A DNA stretch of 64,000 nucleotides. It comes from Medicago truncatula (Eukaryota; Streptophyta; Magnoliopsida; Fabales; Fabaceae). Position 1 is the stretch's first letter, and the number at the start of each line of letters is the position of its first letter. Positions 22,170 to 33,950 of the stretch are shown in pieces. Location: assembly GCF_003473485.1 (NCBI RefSeq), contig NC_053046.1, positions 37,533,832-37,597,831 of the forward strand. Reading direction: 5' to 3'. Both the position numbers and the translations under genes were made by a program. The notes beneath the pieces are model-generated. The model did no database searches. It was not told the DNA's origin and saw only the letters and a program-made list of their open reading frames with translations.

Positions 22170-22602
22170 TCAATTGTCTTTCTCTTTTCCACCACCTCCC
22201 ATCTTTCTACCAATGAGAAAACCTATGTTGTTTCCATCACTTTCCCCCTTTCCTTTCCTTTTTGCATTTTTGAGAAATTTTACAAAATTTCCACTACGAC
22301 CGCCACCATCGGGATAGGTTTTATCGTTTCCACCGGTGCAAGCGTCACTGCTTTTGACTCCATCCTTCCAACGCACCCACCATCCATAGCAATTTAGCTC
22401 TTCGTCTTCTATTTCAGCCACTGAAAAATAACCAAAACTTTTTATTAAATATTTAGAAAAGGAAAAAAAATGGTGTATACATGGCTACTATTTATATAAA
22501 ATGGTGTATACATGGCTCCTCTTCTTCATAAGACTCATTTGCCACAACAGAGATAAGAATAAAGGCAGAAAAGCACAATAAAATAATCAAATTGGTTTTC
22601 AT
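22170..22602 (-). CDS. Glycine-rich secreted protein, nodule GRP-like, divergent third member
   Basis: Two exons (22512-22602, 22170-22420) give 113 residues in frame, and the GT..CAG intron is phase 1 as in the other members. Exon 1 encodes a signal peptide (MKTNLIILLCFSAFILISVV) followed by an acidic stretch (ANESYEEEEP). Exon 2 encodes LAEIEDEELNCYGWWVRWKD, DACTGGNDKTYPDGGGRSGN, a basic segment (KNAKRKGKG) and a short GGGG near the C-terminus. The Gly repeat is much reduced, but the Cys/Trp block matches exon 3 of the other two genes, and the middle exon has been lost. A 31-bp tandem repeat (GGTGTATACATGGCT) lies at the donor end of the intron. Secreted; role inferred only from the family. 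Confidence 0.65.
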
Positions 22603-23328
22603 CGTAGTTACTACTAAGAGTTTCTTATGGAATATGATTTTAATCAACACTTATTTATAATGACCATGGGGCAAGATTGATGTGAGAAGAATAAAGATCT
22701 TGATTAGATAAAATATAGTGTACAATAAAAAAAAAATGACCATAGGGGCAAATTGGTTAATTAATTGTGAGGATAATGGCTATTCAAACCATTGAAGGGT
22801 TACATTTGAACATTTTTGTAACTCGAGGTAAATAGGTTTTTTTTTTTTTTTTTTGAGGGAAGGTAAATAGGTTTTTTAAACCATGACAACTAGAAAATAA
22901 TTAAGATGTTTGATGATTTCTTTGATGAATCATAATTTTCTTCTTCTAATTTTTTTTTTTTTTTTTTTTGTAAAAAATGATAATCATAGTTAAGAACAAA
23001 TCGTTCTTTGTTCCATATCATCTATAACGAGCCATAATATTAATTATGTTAATGCATATGTATCGACTTTGTTCCATATCATCTATAACGAGCCATAATA
23101 TTAATTATGTTAATGCATATGTATCGACTTATGCCCATAGCTTTCTTTTCTACAAATTGGAAGTGCAGGGATAATTACGAATGTCTGACATCCGAACTAT
23201 GTTGGCACCTTAAAAATCTTACAATCAATTCAATTAGCTCAAAATATTTATTGATATTAAAAAAGAAAACAAAAGCAAGGGGAAATGGGTTTATTGTGTT
23301 ATGTTATATTCAAGACTATAATATTCTA
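22603..23328. promoter_or_regulatory. 5' flank of GRP member 3, with TATA box and 61-bp tandem repeat
   Basis: A TATAAATA box on the minus strand at 22651-22660 lies about 50 bp from the ATG, with CTCTT just downstream of it. The region 22760-23040 aligns with 10910-11130 upstream of GRP copy 2. Poly-T runs occur at 22836 and 22950. A 61-bp unit (CTTTGTTCCATATCATCTAT..) is repeated twice at 23006-23066 and 23067-23127. Confidence 0.55.
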
Positions 23329-24657
23329 TCTATATAATAAAAGGAAACTACCCTAGAAAAATCATATACATCATTTTCTCAAATTTGTACATATCCTTTT
23401 TTAGGTAAAAGTGGTCGATTTCTTTCTAAATCAAATAATAAAATCTAACGTTCATTGTGTAAGTCATATTTGTAAGAACCAAGTTGGTTCATATACAATT
23501 TTTTTTTTTTTTTGAATAAGGTTCATATACAATATCTATCTTTGATGTTTTGATGATAATGAAAATAGGATGAACAATATATATGTTATCTGTTTTACTA
23601 AGTGTGTGGATAAAATTATTGGAGCAGAGCAAATAAAATTATTGGAGAATTTTCACTAGTCGTACAATCAGGGTCGGCCTATAACTCGTTAAGGTTGGGC
23701 TATGCCATTGGGCCTCAATTTTTTTGGGCCTAAAATATTAGAGTATTACTTTTTTCACCCTGTTGATTTCTCACGCGCCCTGTAAAATTTTCAAAAATGT
23801 CCATTTCTAGTCCGGATTACGTAATCCGAATTGCATCAGCACCATGAAAAAGTTGCAAGAGATACAAACCGTTTTCACCATTTTAAAGATGAGTTTTGCT
23901 CATGTAATGATGTTTTACTTTGTCTTTTGTTTATCAATAAGAGGGATCATTTAACATGGATTGGAAGAAAGATTCAGGAAGCAACAAAGAGAAAGAAAGA
24001 TTAGAGCAAAATATATACAACAGTAAAAAAAGAAAAAGGAAGAAAAAAAAACAGAATAATGTGCTACAAAGTGGTAAAGGGGACAATACAAGTTTAAATC
24101 CAACACTTCTTTACGTATAATTTTAATGGCTTCTAGATGCATTTTAATTTTTGCAGAACTTTTAAGGACTCAATACTTCTAGAAAGAAATGCAACTGGAA
24201 GGAGTGGTTACAGTTGGAATGACAGTGGCAATAGTAGCAACAACAACTGCCTTAGCTCCAGCCATCACACCCTCTGTTTACACAAGAATTGGTGATGGTG
24301 TTGTCTGGATTACGTAATCTGGATTGCATCAACACCATGAAAAAAAAAGGTGTTTAGGGGGTTTTCAGATTATGTAATCCGAAAAAATCATGTTACGCGT
24401 CCTATTTTTTGAGATTTCTGGATTACAAAATCCGAAAAATTCCGTAACTCATTTTTCACCCTTTAACAAAAGAAAACACCCATTCCAGATTATGAAATCC
24501 GGAAACCTTAAGAGCATTTTTGAAAAAAATGTAGGGCGCGCGAGAATGCTATAGGGTGGGAAAAGTAATACTCAAAATATAATTGTTTTTAATATGTAAG
24601 GAACTAGATTAGTAGTTATATAAGTGAAAGTATAATACGTTATGCACGGAGTTCTAG
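23329..24657 (+). mobile_element. Candidate non-autonomous Helitron, interrupted by a MULE
   Basis: The start TCTATATAATAAAAGGAAAC follows an A. The end GCACGGAGTTCTAG is followed by T, fitting Helitron insertion between A and T. The 3' hairpin is only a weak remnant (ACGTTATGCACG). Without the nested 833-bp element it would be about 490 bp. No Rep/helicase coding. Confidence 0.4.
23741..24573. mobile_element. Mutator-like non-autonomous element with 9-bp target duplication
   Basis: Termini GAGTATTACTTTTTTCACCC and GGGTGGGAAAAGTAATACTC are those of the 4156-5505 element, with the inner CACGCGCCCT / AGGGCGCGCG pair. The flanks AAAATATTA (23732-23740) and AAAATATAA (24574-24582) match at 8 of 9. 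The interior keeps five or so variants of the GATTANNTAATC palindrome but no long ORF. Confidence 0.85.
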
Positions 24658-24881
24658 TGGCGCGCCCCATTGATGGATTTTTTGAAGGATGAGTGTATTG
24701 ACTTTTTTGCAGTTACTTCTAATTTTGATGAATGTCCATCTCAAGAGAAGAATTTTTTCACTCTCTATGAGTAACCGATTAAAAAAATTGTAAATGCCAA
24801 TAGTTTACAGAATCTGACAATATTTTAATATTAGACAGTTTCCATACAAGAGAGAAAAGAAGAAAATCAAAAGGCATATTC

Positions 24882-25162
24882 TGTTAGAATATAATTCAGT
24901 TTGTTAAGTTTAGTTTAGTTAGTTAACAAAGGTTGTTATGAGTTTGTTATGGGATTGCTTGCTTGTGAAGTAACTAAGTGTAACAAAGTATGCTATATAA
25001 AAAGTATAGACTATTGTATGCCCAATAGTAATTGAAATCATATATATTATATTGAGAATCAAAAACACTTTCCATTACTCTCAATCACATAATCTTTCTA
25101 ATCCCATCCCTTTTCTCTCTTCTCTATTCTCTCAATTTCATCAAAAACCTTTTGTTCTAACA
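24882..25162 (+). mobile_element. Solo LTR, Ty1/copia type (281 bp)
   Basis: Starts TGTTAGAATATAATTCAG and ends TTTTGTTCTAACA, so the ends form a perfect 8-bp inverted TGTTAGAA/TTCTAACA. Inside are a TATATAAAAAG promoter-like box (about 24993), a plausible transcript start and a pyrimidine-rich tail (TCTCTTCTCTATTCTCTC). No internal retrotransposon sequence follows on either side. The flanking 5-mers (TATTC/AATTC) match at 4 of 5. Confidence 0.75.
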
Positions 25163-25713
25163 AATTCTATATTCTGAAAAAAAATACTTGAACAATTTAA
25201 GCTTAGATGAAATTGTGTTAGATGAGAGTGATTAGAACTTGTTGCAAATCAATCAAGTACGCATCAATATAATCAACTTTCTAAGATATATTATATACTT
25301 GGAGTGATATATATAGAATTTAAATTGTACGTTCTCCATGAAGAGAGTTAAAATGCTAAAAAATTACTTAGCACTCGCTTCAAATACAAACTCAACCTTT
25401 CGTAATTTGGCATATTGGTCGCAACCACCTATGTTTAAAGGTCGTTCTTGACATATAGGTAAATACTTTGTTCGTCAACAAGACTCCAACCATGAGTGTC
25501 GATAAGACTAAAAGGTTTCTAGTAGAGCCTAGATAGGCCGAGGAACATTACTTATATAGCCTAGAGAGACAGAAGAATAATACTCAAACAACCTGAGTAA
25601 CGAATAATGAGGTAGACTAGAGAGGCAACAACAATACTTAACTCAAGAAACATGTTGCTAAATCTTAAGAAATCTAGAATTTGTCATTTTGGTTTTTTGC
25701 TGAGTTATTATTA
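25163..25713. other. Intergenic DNA, nothing recognised
   Basis: AT-rich between the solo LTR and the next MITE. The stretch at 25540-25640 has repeated TAGCCTAGAGAGGC/AGACTAGAGAGGC-like segments but no clear unit. Confidence 0.35.
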
Positions 25714-26156
25714 GGCTTAATTGCAGTTTTGGTCCCCTATGTTTCAAGAAGTTGCGATTTTGATCCCCTAACTAAATAAAGTACAAAACCGCCCCCTAAG
25801 TATTGACTTTTTTGCAGTTTTGGCCCCCATGCCAATTTTGACCAAGTCAAAGCTGACGTGGACGCCACATATGTATTTATTTATTTTTTAATTAATAAAA
25901 AATAAAAAAAATATATAATTTTTTATTTTTTAATTAAAATATATATAAAAAAATATTTTTTTTAATTAAAAAAATATTTAAAAAATAAATAAATACACAA
26001 GTGGCGTTCAAGTGTGCATTGGCTTTGTCAAAATTCGTCTGGGGGGCCAAAACTGCAAAAAAGTCAATACTTAAGAGGCGGTTTTGTAGTTTATTTAGTT
26101 AAGGGGCCAAAATCGCAACTTCTTAAAATATAGGGGGCCAAAACGCCAATTAAGCC
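25714..26156. mobile_element. Mutator-like MITE with about 120-bp inverted termini and perfect 9-bp duplication
   Basis: The left arm starts GGCTTAATTGCAGTTTTGGT and continues through AGAAGTTGCGATTTTG to AGTATTGACTTTTTTGCAGT. The right arm is its reverse complement with a few changes, ending CCAATTAAGCC. The direct repeat TTATTATTA flanks both sides (25705-25713, 26157-26165), 9/9. The centre is AT-rich and non-coding. The termini are familiar from many legume genomic sequences (recognition from memory). Confidence 0.9.
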
Positions 26157-26165
26157 TTATTATTA

Positions 26166-27713
26166 GAGAGAGTCTAATGAGGCTTTGATAAACAATACTA
26201 AACACTTGAAGAAGTGCTAATTAAAATAGTTACTTAATTAGTTGATTAGAATAGATTAAGTCTTTCGAGTGAATAAGGAAAAACTCTATTTTATCTTCAA
26301 ATGCTTATATTAGAAGCAAAAAGCAAAGAAAAAGGATGGACAATCCAAAGAAAAAGGATTAAGTTCTCTTAAAAGTGTACCTTCATATAAGCTTTTGAAC
26401 CATGATAATTTCTTTAAAGATGCTATGAATCTACGTGTATTTACATCCAGACCCGTTCTTACCCTCAATTTTTAAGTAGTGGAACAAGAAAACTTGAACA
26501 AATTTATATTTTGCAATTTGTTATATGTGTGTTGTGATTAAATTACTTAAGATCTATTTATAAGCCACACACACTACCATCAAATAGGAAGTGTTGACTC
26601 ATCTTAATGATCTTTTACTTTCATATGGTTAATTATAATGAAAAGCAATTAACACATGTTAATAACATGCTAATTCATCTAAAAAAACCATTTTCTATTA
26701 AGAATTTAAGAAGATCATTATATTGACCAATATGCTTTCACATAATTATATAGTTATGTATGTAATATCAAACAATTGATATAATAATTGCTATTTTCTT
26801 GGTCGCTATCTTCATCACCACATTACAAGGCTGATTATCCTTTAATCTTTGGTAGTCTTTGGTGGAGTTAGGCGAAGCTCTTTTACAAGAAGATTAGATG
26901 CAACAATAGTTGGTTGTCGACTAGTATAAAAATAGTTGTTTCTTTCTCTTTCTCTGCTAATATATCTTTTACTATTTAGCTTAAAGCTTTTCAAAATAAC
27001 ATGTTAATTTAATCAAACAAGGAGGGACGATATATAAAACAGAGATAAATGTAGTATATATTTGTATATAGAATTGTGAATACACCCATAATAGAATCAT
27101 TTTTAATTATTTGACTAATAGATGAAAGAAAATCATTCAAACAAAAACAAACAAATAAAAGGAAATTTTTTCAAAAAAGGGAGTAGGTTTCAAATAAATT
27201 CCACGGTTACATGATATAATAATTTTCATAATACAAACAAAAAAATATCCTAAAAAGATATGATATCAATTTCAGAGAAAAAAATGGAAGATATGGCAAA
27301 ATTGGTGAACTCTACGGACTTAATTCGATTGAACCTTGATATAGAATTTTAACAATTAATCATTGTTTTAAACGAAGTTTTCTAATCTATCAACACATTT
27401 AAAACCTCGTTTTCTTGTGTTTCCCAACACCTTGAATATCAATTTCCTCATTCTCTTCCATTTAAAACCTCGTGATCTACTTCGCTAAAACTATCATTTC
27501 CCTTATTTGCATTGACTGTTATTCCACGTTGTGAGGTAGGGAGAGATAAATGAAAACCATTCGATTACAAATTGTGCTTACAATGGTAAACGACTGTAAA
27601 AAAACAAAAAGATAAACAAAACAAATAACCCTTGAATTTGAAATACATTGACGTGCAAAAAAAACTATTTCATGTTAACATGTTTTATTTGGCACATCTA
27701 TTTAAAACTTTAA
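26166..27713. other. Intergenic DNA, nothing recognised
   Basis: AT-rich DNA with no ORF of substance and no inverted or direct repeat that I could define. Confidence 0.4.
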
Positions 27714-27954
27714 GGACGTGTTTGGATTGAGGGTTTAGAAGGGGAATGGAGGGGAGAGTTTAATTTTCTTGTTTAAACTACGTACTATATAACATGTTTT
27801 TCTAAAATAAATCAAGTGTCATTGAAGTTTTATATCATTGTTTATCATGCTAATATGTTAACTTTCTAAAAGACATTTTATAGTATCCGTAATTTAAAAA
27901 TGAAAAGTGAACTCTCTCCTCCCTTCCCCTCCTAAACCCTCCATCCAAACACGT
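27714..27954. mobile_element. MITE with GTGTTTGGAT termini (Tourist-like?)
   Basis: Left GGACGTGTTTGGATTGAGGG and right CCCTCCATCCAAACACGT are inverted, and the subterminal regions are G-rich and C-rich respectively. A second copy lies at 56839-57069 in the opposite orientation, sharing 'TATAGTATCCGTAATTTAAAAA'-like interior sequence. The short target site (TAA-like) would fit PIF/Harbinger, but hAT is not excluded. Confidence 0.65.
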
Positions 27955-28306
27955 AATTTCAATATAGTAAATTGGTGTTCAACTTCGTTAGATACTTTAC
28001 CATTTATTTTCTTATTCAAGTAATTTGAACATCAAGTGGTAGTCACTTTTATTAATTAATTGAAATTCCTCCTTCAATTTCAATTTTGATTAAAAAAAAG
28101 TTTATACATACTCTCATGGCATTTTGCTTATGCTTAATATATGAAATTAATTCAGCCAGTTTAACAACATTTTACTACATAAAACCGTGGAACTTGTTAT
28201 CCATTTAAGGTTGATAATTAAGGGATACAAACTAGGCATAAGACATGCTTTATTTTATATTTTTATTACATCATTTACTGCATGGCATGCATATGTGTCA
28301 TGGTTT

Positions 28307-29214
28307 TCATGGACTTCCCCCATGTCCTCCATGTTTGCCTCCGCCGTGTCCTCCTCCTCCCCAGCCTCCACCACCACCACGTCCTCCTCCTCCACCATAT
28401 CCTCCACCACCGCGTCCTCCTCCTCCTCCCTCTCCCCCTCCCGAACCTCCACCAAATCCTCCACCACCGCGTCCTCCTCCTCCCCAACCTCCACCACCAC
28501 CTCGTCCTCCTCCTCCTCCCCAACCTCCACCACCTTGTAATCCTCTTCCTCGATCATCTACCTCAATTTTTGTTGGTGATTCTTCTGTTCCACCAGCTGC
28601 ACATACACAATCACTTTTAAGGTATTCCTAATATTGATATTTTTCTTAGAAAGTTTAAGTAGATATTTTACGATATATATACAATGGCAAGTTCATAAAT
28701 TTTTCAAATATATGAACAATGATAATTAAACACTCTTAAATCCTCAAGATCAACTGGACACCTCATTTCATCTCTGTTTTTTTCCTTCTTATTATCACAT
28801 CACATACTCTAATTCTCAAATTTATTTTCTCTTAGTGTGTTTAAAGAGTGTATATATTAGTGTTGACATTTTCCCTTTTCATAATCTGAAAAAAAAAATA
28901 ATTATAACATATGCATAAAAAAGATCTTTTATAGCAATTTTACATTCATTTTCTTTAAAATATGTATGTAAAAACTATTGTTTTTCTATAAATAAGGAGT
29001 TCAATGTCATGTGCTCAAACCCAGACAAATGAGGAAATATTAATCTAACAACTAATTATATCTTTCAATTTTTTTTAATGAGAAATTTATAGTAGTAGTA
29101 AGTGTATCTAAAACATGTACCTTGTTTTCCATCTTTGGACGGTTCCGTTGCTGCTGAAGCGATAAGAAGTAATGCGCAGAGGAAGCACAAGAAGATAACG
29201 GGCTTGATATTCAT
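28307..29214 (-). CDS. Secreted Gly/Trp/Arg-rich protein
   Basis: Two exons (29121-29214, 28307-28596) encode 127 residues; the GT..CAG intron is phase 1. Exon 1 gives a signal peptide (MNIKPVIFLCFLCALLLIAS) and a short AATEPSKDGKQ. Exon 2 gives AGGTEESPTKIEVDDRGRGL, then about 70 residues of GGGGWGGGG, GGGGRGGGG, GGGGYGGGG and GGGFGGG units with periodic Trp, Tyr or Phe. The end is GGGHGGGKHGGHGGSP-like. No Cys in the mature region. Such proteins are typically cell-wall or extracellular-matrix proteins. The paralogue at 54.8 kb shares the signal exon and the upstream flank. A TATAAATAG box lies at 29281-29290. Pro- and Ser-rich frames on the other strand are only its complement. Confidence 0.8.
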
Positions 29215-29280
29215 CTTTGCTACTTAGGTTATACTATTAATTGGTGTGTAGTATGAAAAACACTGTTTGTTGTAGACATG

Positions 29281-29290
29281 CTATTTATAG
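29281..29290 (-). promoter_or_regulatory. TATA box of the Gly/Trp-rich gene
   Basis: CTATAAATAG lies 67 bp upstream of the ATG. The proximal upstream block, including 'GTATCCTCATCATCACCGAT', is shared with the paralogue at 55.6 kb. Confidence 0.6.
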
Positions 29291-30806
29291 TGCTAAAATA
29301 AAGGGAAAAGACAAATGAAAAAAGTAAAAAAAAAAGAAAAAAGAAAAAGGAATTTGGTTATTTAATTCGTTTGGTTGATTCTGAGAAAAATGGAATGTGA
29401 AAAATGTATCCTCATCATCACCGATTTAGTAATTGAAGGCTTTGAATGAGACACGATTTAGCAATTAGGGAAAACATAGTTCTTAGTCTTCTTGACATCG
29501 GTGTGGTCAGGCGGTTTGTTCCCTTGAGTCCATCAAAAACAGTGATACAAGTGTACGTGGATGAAGAAAAGCTCATGTTTGAAAGGAAGCATAACCAATT
29601 GAATTGAATGACTCCTACTTGAGAAGCCGGTTATTGCGGCAAATATGAGGTGGGTTAGAAATCCCACATAGTTTAAAAATTCTTAAATCTAATATCTTAA
29701 TCTTTTGAATTAAGATGTGGTGTTCAATTCATTTCTTTATGTTATTCTTGATCCAATATCCTTTCATGATCCAATAATGATGTAAAAGTTTGGTTCGACA
29801 TAAGGTTAAACTAATCATTATGTCGAAAGTCTTTCTTAAAATATGGTCAAGTGATGTATAGCGGGTGTCAACAATAGTGGAAGTATTTTTAGATGAAAAA
29901 GCTTTCGTTTTAAGTTAAATGTGATGTTCAACTCACTTGTATGATTTTCTTAATCTAATGCAGATGATCCCCGATACCTCCCTTATGACCCAACAAATTA
30001 TTCTCTACCAAATCCATTTATAGGGTGCTACCTATCAATAATTGACATTTTTTTTGTGTTAAATAGCCTAATGGTTAGTAATTCATTTTTTAAAATGAAT
30101 AAGTGAACGTTTACCTATACATATAGGTGGCAACTAGACTATCCATGAAAGAATGATGGCTAATTTACCTCAACCAATACACATTAGCCACATAAGCACA
30201 TATTCATGAACTATCTTGACCCCACAAATAAATTGTTCATTTTCATTGGTTGGTGGGTAAATTACCCACCATTCTTCAAAGGTAATTTAGAAAAAACCAT
30301 ACATATATTATAAAATGTCTTTACCAACCGCTCACGAGCACCAATACAATTTACATTTAATATAATATTTTATGATTAGATATTAACTTTGCAACAATTA
30401 GTCCTTTAAAAAATTTACAACAATGATATATTTATACAATTAACATTCTCCAACATGCATTCAGCAAATCATTTTATCGTTATCTCTTTCGTATCATCAC
30501 AACGTTGATTATCAATTCTACCACACTCATTTTATCTCTTTCTCGCAAGATGTATACACTATATAGAGTATCCACCAATTATTTTCCTAAACTTCATTTA
30601 TTCGCATATAAATTCAAACTTCTTGCATACACCTCCCAATTTAATCTTGTCGGTCTCATTTTCCTACCACACCTTGAACCTGTTCCATAACTTACGCCAA
30701 GATTTCATGAAAGTTTCCTTCAAGCAAAAAAATAAATAATCCAAAGCTGATATAAACTAACTCAATGAACCCAAGAATATTTTTGTTTTTTTTTTTATAA
30801 GCAAAA
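29291..30806. other. GRP upstream flank, then intergenic DNA with one small MITE candidate
   Basis: To about 29470 the sequence matches the flank of the 55-kb paralogue. Beyond that it is unrecognised AT-rich DNA. At 30151-30274 imperfect inverted ends (GAATGATGGCTAATTTACC / GGGTAAATTACCCACCATTC) suggest a 124-bp MITE. Confidence 0.45.
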
Positions 30807-31289
30807 CTAGTTACAAACCCGTGCTTCGCACGGGTTGAATAACGTATCTTGTAAAAAAATTATTCGAAAAGAAATATTTACCAAAATATTTATGAAAGCT
30901 TTACCAAGTCTTGATTCATGAAAATAGGATATACTTTGTTCCTGAAATCAGGAAAACATGATCATAATTAAGTTGAAACTAATTGAAACCAATGTAGGGT
31001 AAAGGACATAGAAATAAATTTGAACTTCATCGAGTTTCTTTCTATTTTATAAACAGTTTCACTTATCACCTATAGAAGTTGAGATTTGATTGTTGGTAAT
31101 GTTTTTTGTATAATTAACCTAAACTTTCTTACAATATTATTAGTGCAATTTATCTCTGTATAAACTTCCTAACTCAACTCCTCTGGAAGCTCTATGAACA
31201 TGTAAGTCAAACATTTATTCAGAAGAAATTTTTTTTTTTGATTAGTATCAGACGGCCAAAGGACTAAAGTTTAAAATAGTAATTTTACC

Positions 31290-32480
31290 ACCATGACAAT
31301 GATAATTTTTTCAATCAAAGAAGGGTACCACCATTCCTATTCCTCAACTATACCATCAATTGTACCACAAAATATAAGCGTATCACTCACCCTAACTTCC
31401 TTTAGTTATGCAATAGACTTCTTTGGATGGAGATGCAAGAAATCTTCATCTATCGATGGTTTACCCCTCGGACCAATAATCGGCACAGTGGGCTACTTCC
31501 GATTGAATTAACATCCAAACTGATACAATATGCAAACATTGAGGCGTAAACAAACGCAACACATACATATTTAATTAATGTTATCAGAATCTGAACATAT
31601 ATTAAAAACCACGACAATCCAAATAAAATAACTAACCCTTTCTTAAATTCAGCAGCCTCTGATATATCCGGATTGATCATAATTCGGGTAGTATTCACTA
31701 CATTTTGCGGGGATCCATTCTCTACAAAAATTCAACCAATGACAAAACTTATAAGAATATAATATTCATACATTAAAATTTCAAAATGTTTAGAAGAAAT
31801 AGACCAAAAACACACCACTGAAAATCTTCACTTTTGTGAACTGCATATCCAGCATATGCAAACCTTCATCAACTTTGGCCATGAGTTGTTTCAAGTGATC
31901 CACATAATATCCAAACAGAGCAATCTCACATTTTCCACTTGTGACAAAAATCAAACAGAAGTTTAAACGATGGTCCCTTCTATAAACAAAACGAAGATAA
32001 ATCTTAACATGCCTCATAAAATAAGATATCAACATGTGATCAGTTAGCTAAAGCAAAATCATCTTGGTGATCTTCCCATCCTTAATATACTCCCTTACCT
32101 CCGATATTACAGTCATTAAGCCAATGCCATCTAAACAACAAAAACGATTAAGAAAAGAAAGAGGTAATCATAACAAAAAAGGAACAATAACAAAGGGAAG
32201 CATAAGGAAAATAAGCAAATTTGGAAGATATGTAGATAACTCTATGAAAACAACAAACCAATCAAATAATCGTTGTCCACGGTTTGATGGTTAACCTCAA
32301 CTATATTAGTCAAAGTTAATCCAAACATGGGAAGCAAGGGACCGTCAACAACACTCACTTTGGTCCTCATATGGTAAAACAACTTATAAGTATGGGTAGT
32401 TGTCCTGTACAAACCACTGCTTGGAGCAACTGAATTCTAATCTTATAAACGCATAATTGCTTGAATTCTAATCTTCCGAT
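31290..32480 (-). pseudogene. RPA70-like DNA-binding protein, N-terminal to middle part, decayed
   Basis: Pieces in order on the minus strand are: LYRTTTHTYKLFYHMRTKVS and GPLLPMFGLTLTNIV (about 32300-32420); GLMTVISEVREYIKDGKITK (about 32060-32120); GKCEIALFGYYVDHLKQLM then MLDMQFTKVKIFSG (31815-31960); TRIMINPDISEAAEFKKG (about 31640-31700); KPSIDEDFLHLHPKKSIA and SDTLIFCGTIDGIVEE (about 31330-31490). This is the order of OB folds in the Helitron-borne relatives of replication protein A subunit 1, which bind single-stranded DNA. Several in-frame stops are present. The frame is lost just at the start of the zinc-finger region (EWWYP). Introns separate some pieces. Confidence 0.7.
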
Positions 32481-33689
32481 TTTGCCAAAGACATGTCCTG
32501 AAAATGCCCTCGACGACAATGTAGCACCTTTTTATTCTACTCTGTAAGGGGCTAACACAAAGCATTATAAAACTTTGATGCATAAAAAGTGTCTCTTTCA
32601 CTCTGATCAAGAAAAACTGGTGCAACTATATAGTAAACATTTTAAATTTTTTATTAAAATTAGGTGTCATTGCATGAAAGTTATATTATGTAGTTCGTAA
32701 CACCATTGTTTCTACAAATGTGTTTTCATGGAATGCTATTAACATTTTTGTCTTTAAATGTATGCAACATGTTTTAGCAATTTTTTACAGAGATGTTAAT
32801 TTTCATTTGTTTCAACAATGTTGATGCATTTTTTCTAAGAATATTGGTTAAGATCATAGACGAATCAATTGGGTGACATAATGCACTGATAAAGCTAATA
32901 TTTTCCGTCTTATGCAACCAATTATAAATAAGAGTTTAACCGTTCTTGTTCATTGGTGACTATATTCAACCAATTATTTTTTTTAAAAGAGGCAGAAATA
33001 GAAATAGAAATCATAAATTATGATCAATCTTATGTGTTTCACATACTAAAAAACTTTAAAATTAAAAAAAAAAATATTGTTCAACTTACATACATGATTT
33101 CTTTATCAGATTAGATTTTGGAAACAACCATTATTTTCTAGTTAGAGATTCTGACTAACATCTGAGAATCTAATTATATATGAAAGTCAAATAACTTTGC
33201 AAGAGTCTATGACATGTTTTCAAAAAAGCAGACAAAGAAAAGGTCAATCACTCCTTCATGATGTGTTTGGCCAACTTAGTGGAAGACAATTGCGTTGGAT
33301 TATAGGCATCAGATGCAATGTCATCTTGGTATTTTTAAGTGGACGAACGCTTTGCATGAGTGAAATTCCAAATCATTTTCACCACAAGCAGAGAAGGAAA
33401 GTTGTCACAATAAGGATAAAATTTTCATAGTTAAAATGAATATAATATTAATAATTACAATAACAAATCACAGAGAAATTCAATGTGTTTAATTATTATA
33501 CCGTGGGAATGTTAAGAGAATCTGAGCACTTAGAAGAAGCATTATTCTTCTCAAGAATGAATGTCTAGGTTGGATTATCATAGATAACATTCTACAATAA
33601 TAAAATGAAAATCAAATATAAGTGACAGAAAAAGAAACAGTCAAATCAATTATTAAAAAAAGAACACGACAGACACAAAGAACCTCATC

Positions 33690-33945
33690 AAGTTGTTGCT
33701 CCTCTGGCTGAAGATGAGACTTAATTTTTTTTTATGACAACAGGATCACGGGAAACAACTCAAACGAATGATTGATGATATTATGGCTGATGGTTGACAC
33801 GTAACACAAACTCAAGGCCGAGTAGTTTATATAGATGTTTTTGGTATATTTTAGAATCATCCTCATCGACCTTCATAAATAAATACAATTACATAAGTTA
33901 TAATATCTATCAATCATGCGGAAAATAAGATGAAAATTAAATTAG
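33690..33945 (-). pseudogene. RPA70-like C-terminal tail, downstream half of an Ogre-split gene
   Basis: The minus strand encodes KVDEDDSKIYQKHLYKLLG, FVLRVNHQP and YHQSF, resembling the end of the C-terminal OB fold, with stops between. It is the continuation of the fragment at 49967-50340. The Ogre with its GGATA duplication separates the two. Confidence 0.5.
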
Positions 33946-33950
33946 GGATA

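Noticed and set aside
28187..28631. Pro-, Ser/Thr- or Leu-rich plus-strand ORFs
   Set aside because: They are complements of the Gly-rich exon on the minus strand, which has a signal exon, splice sites and a TATA box.
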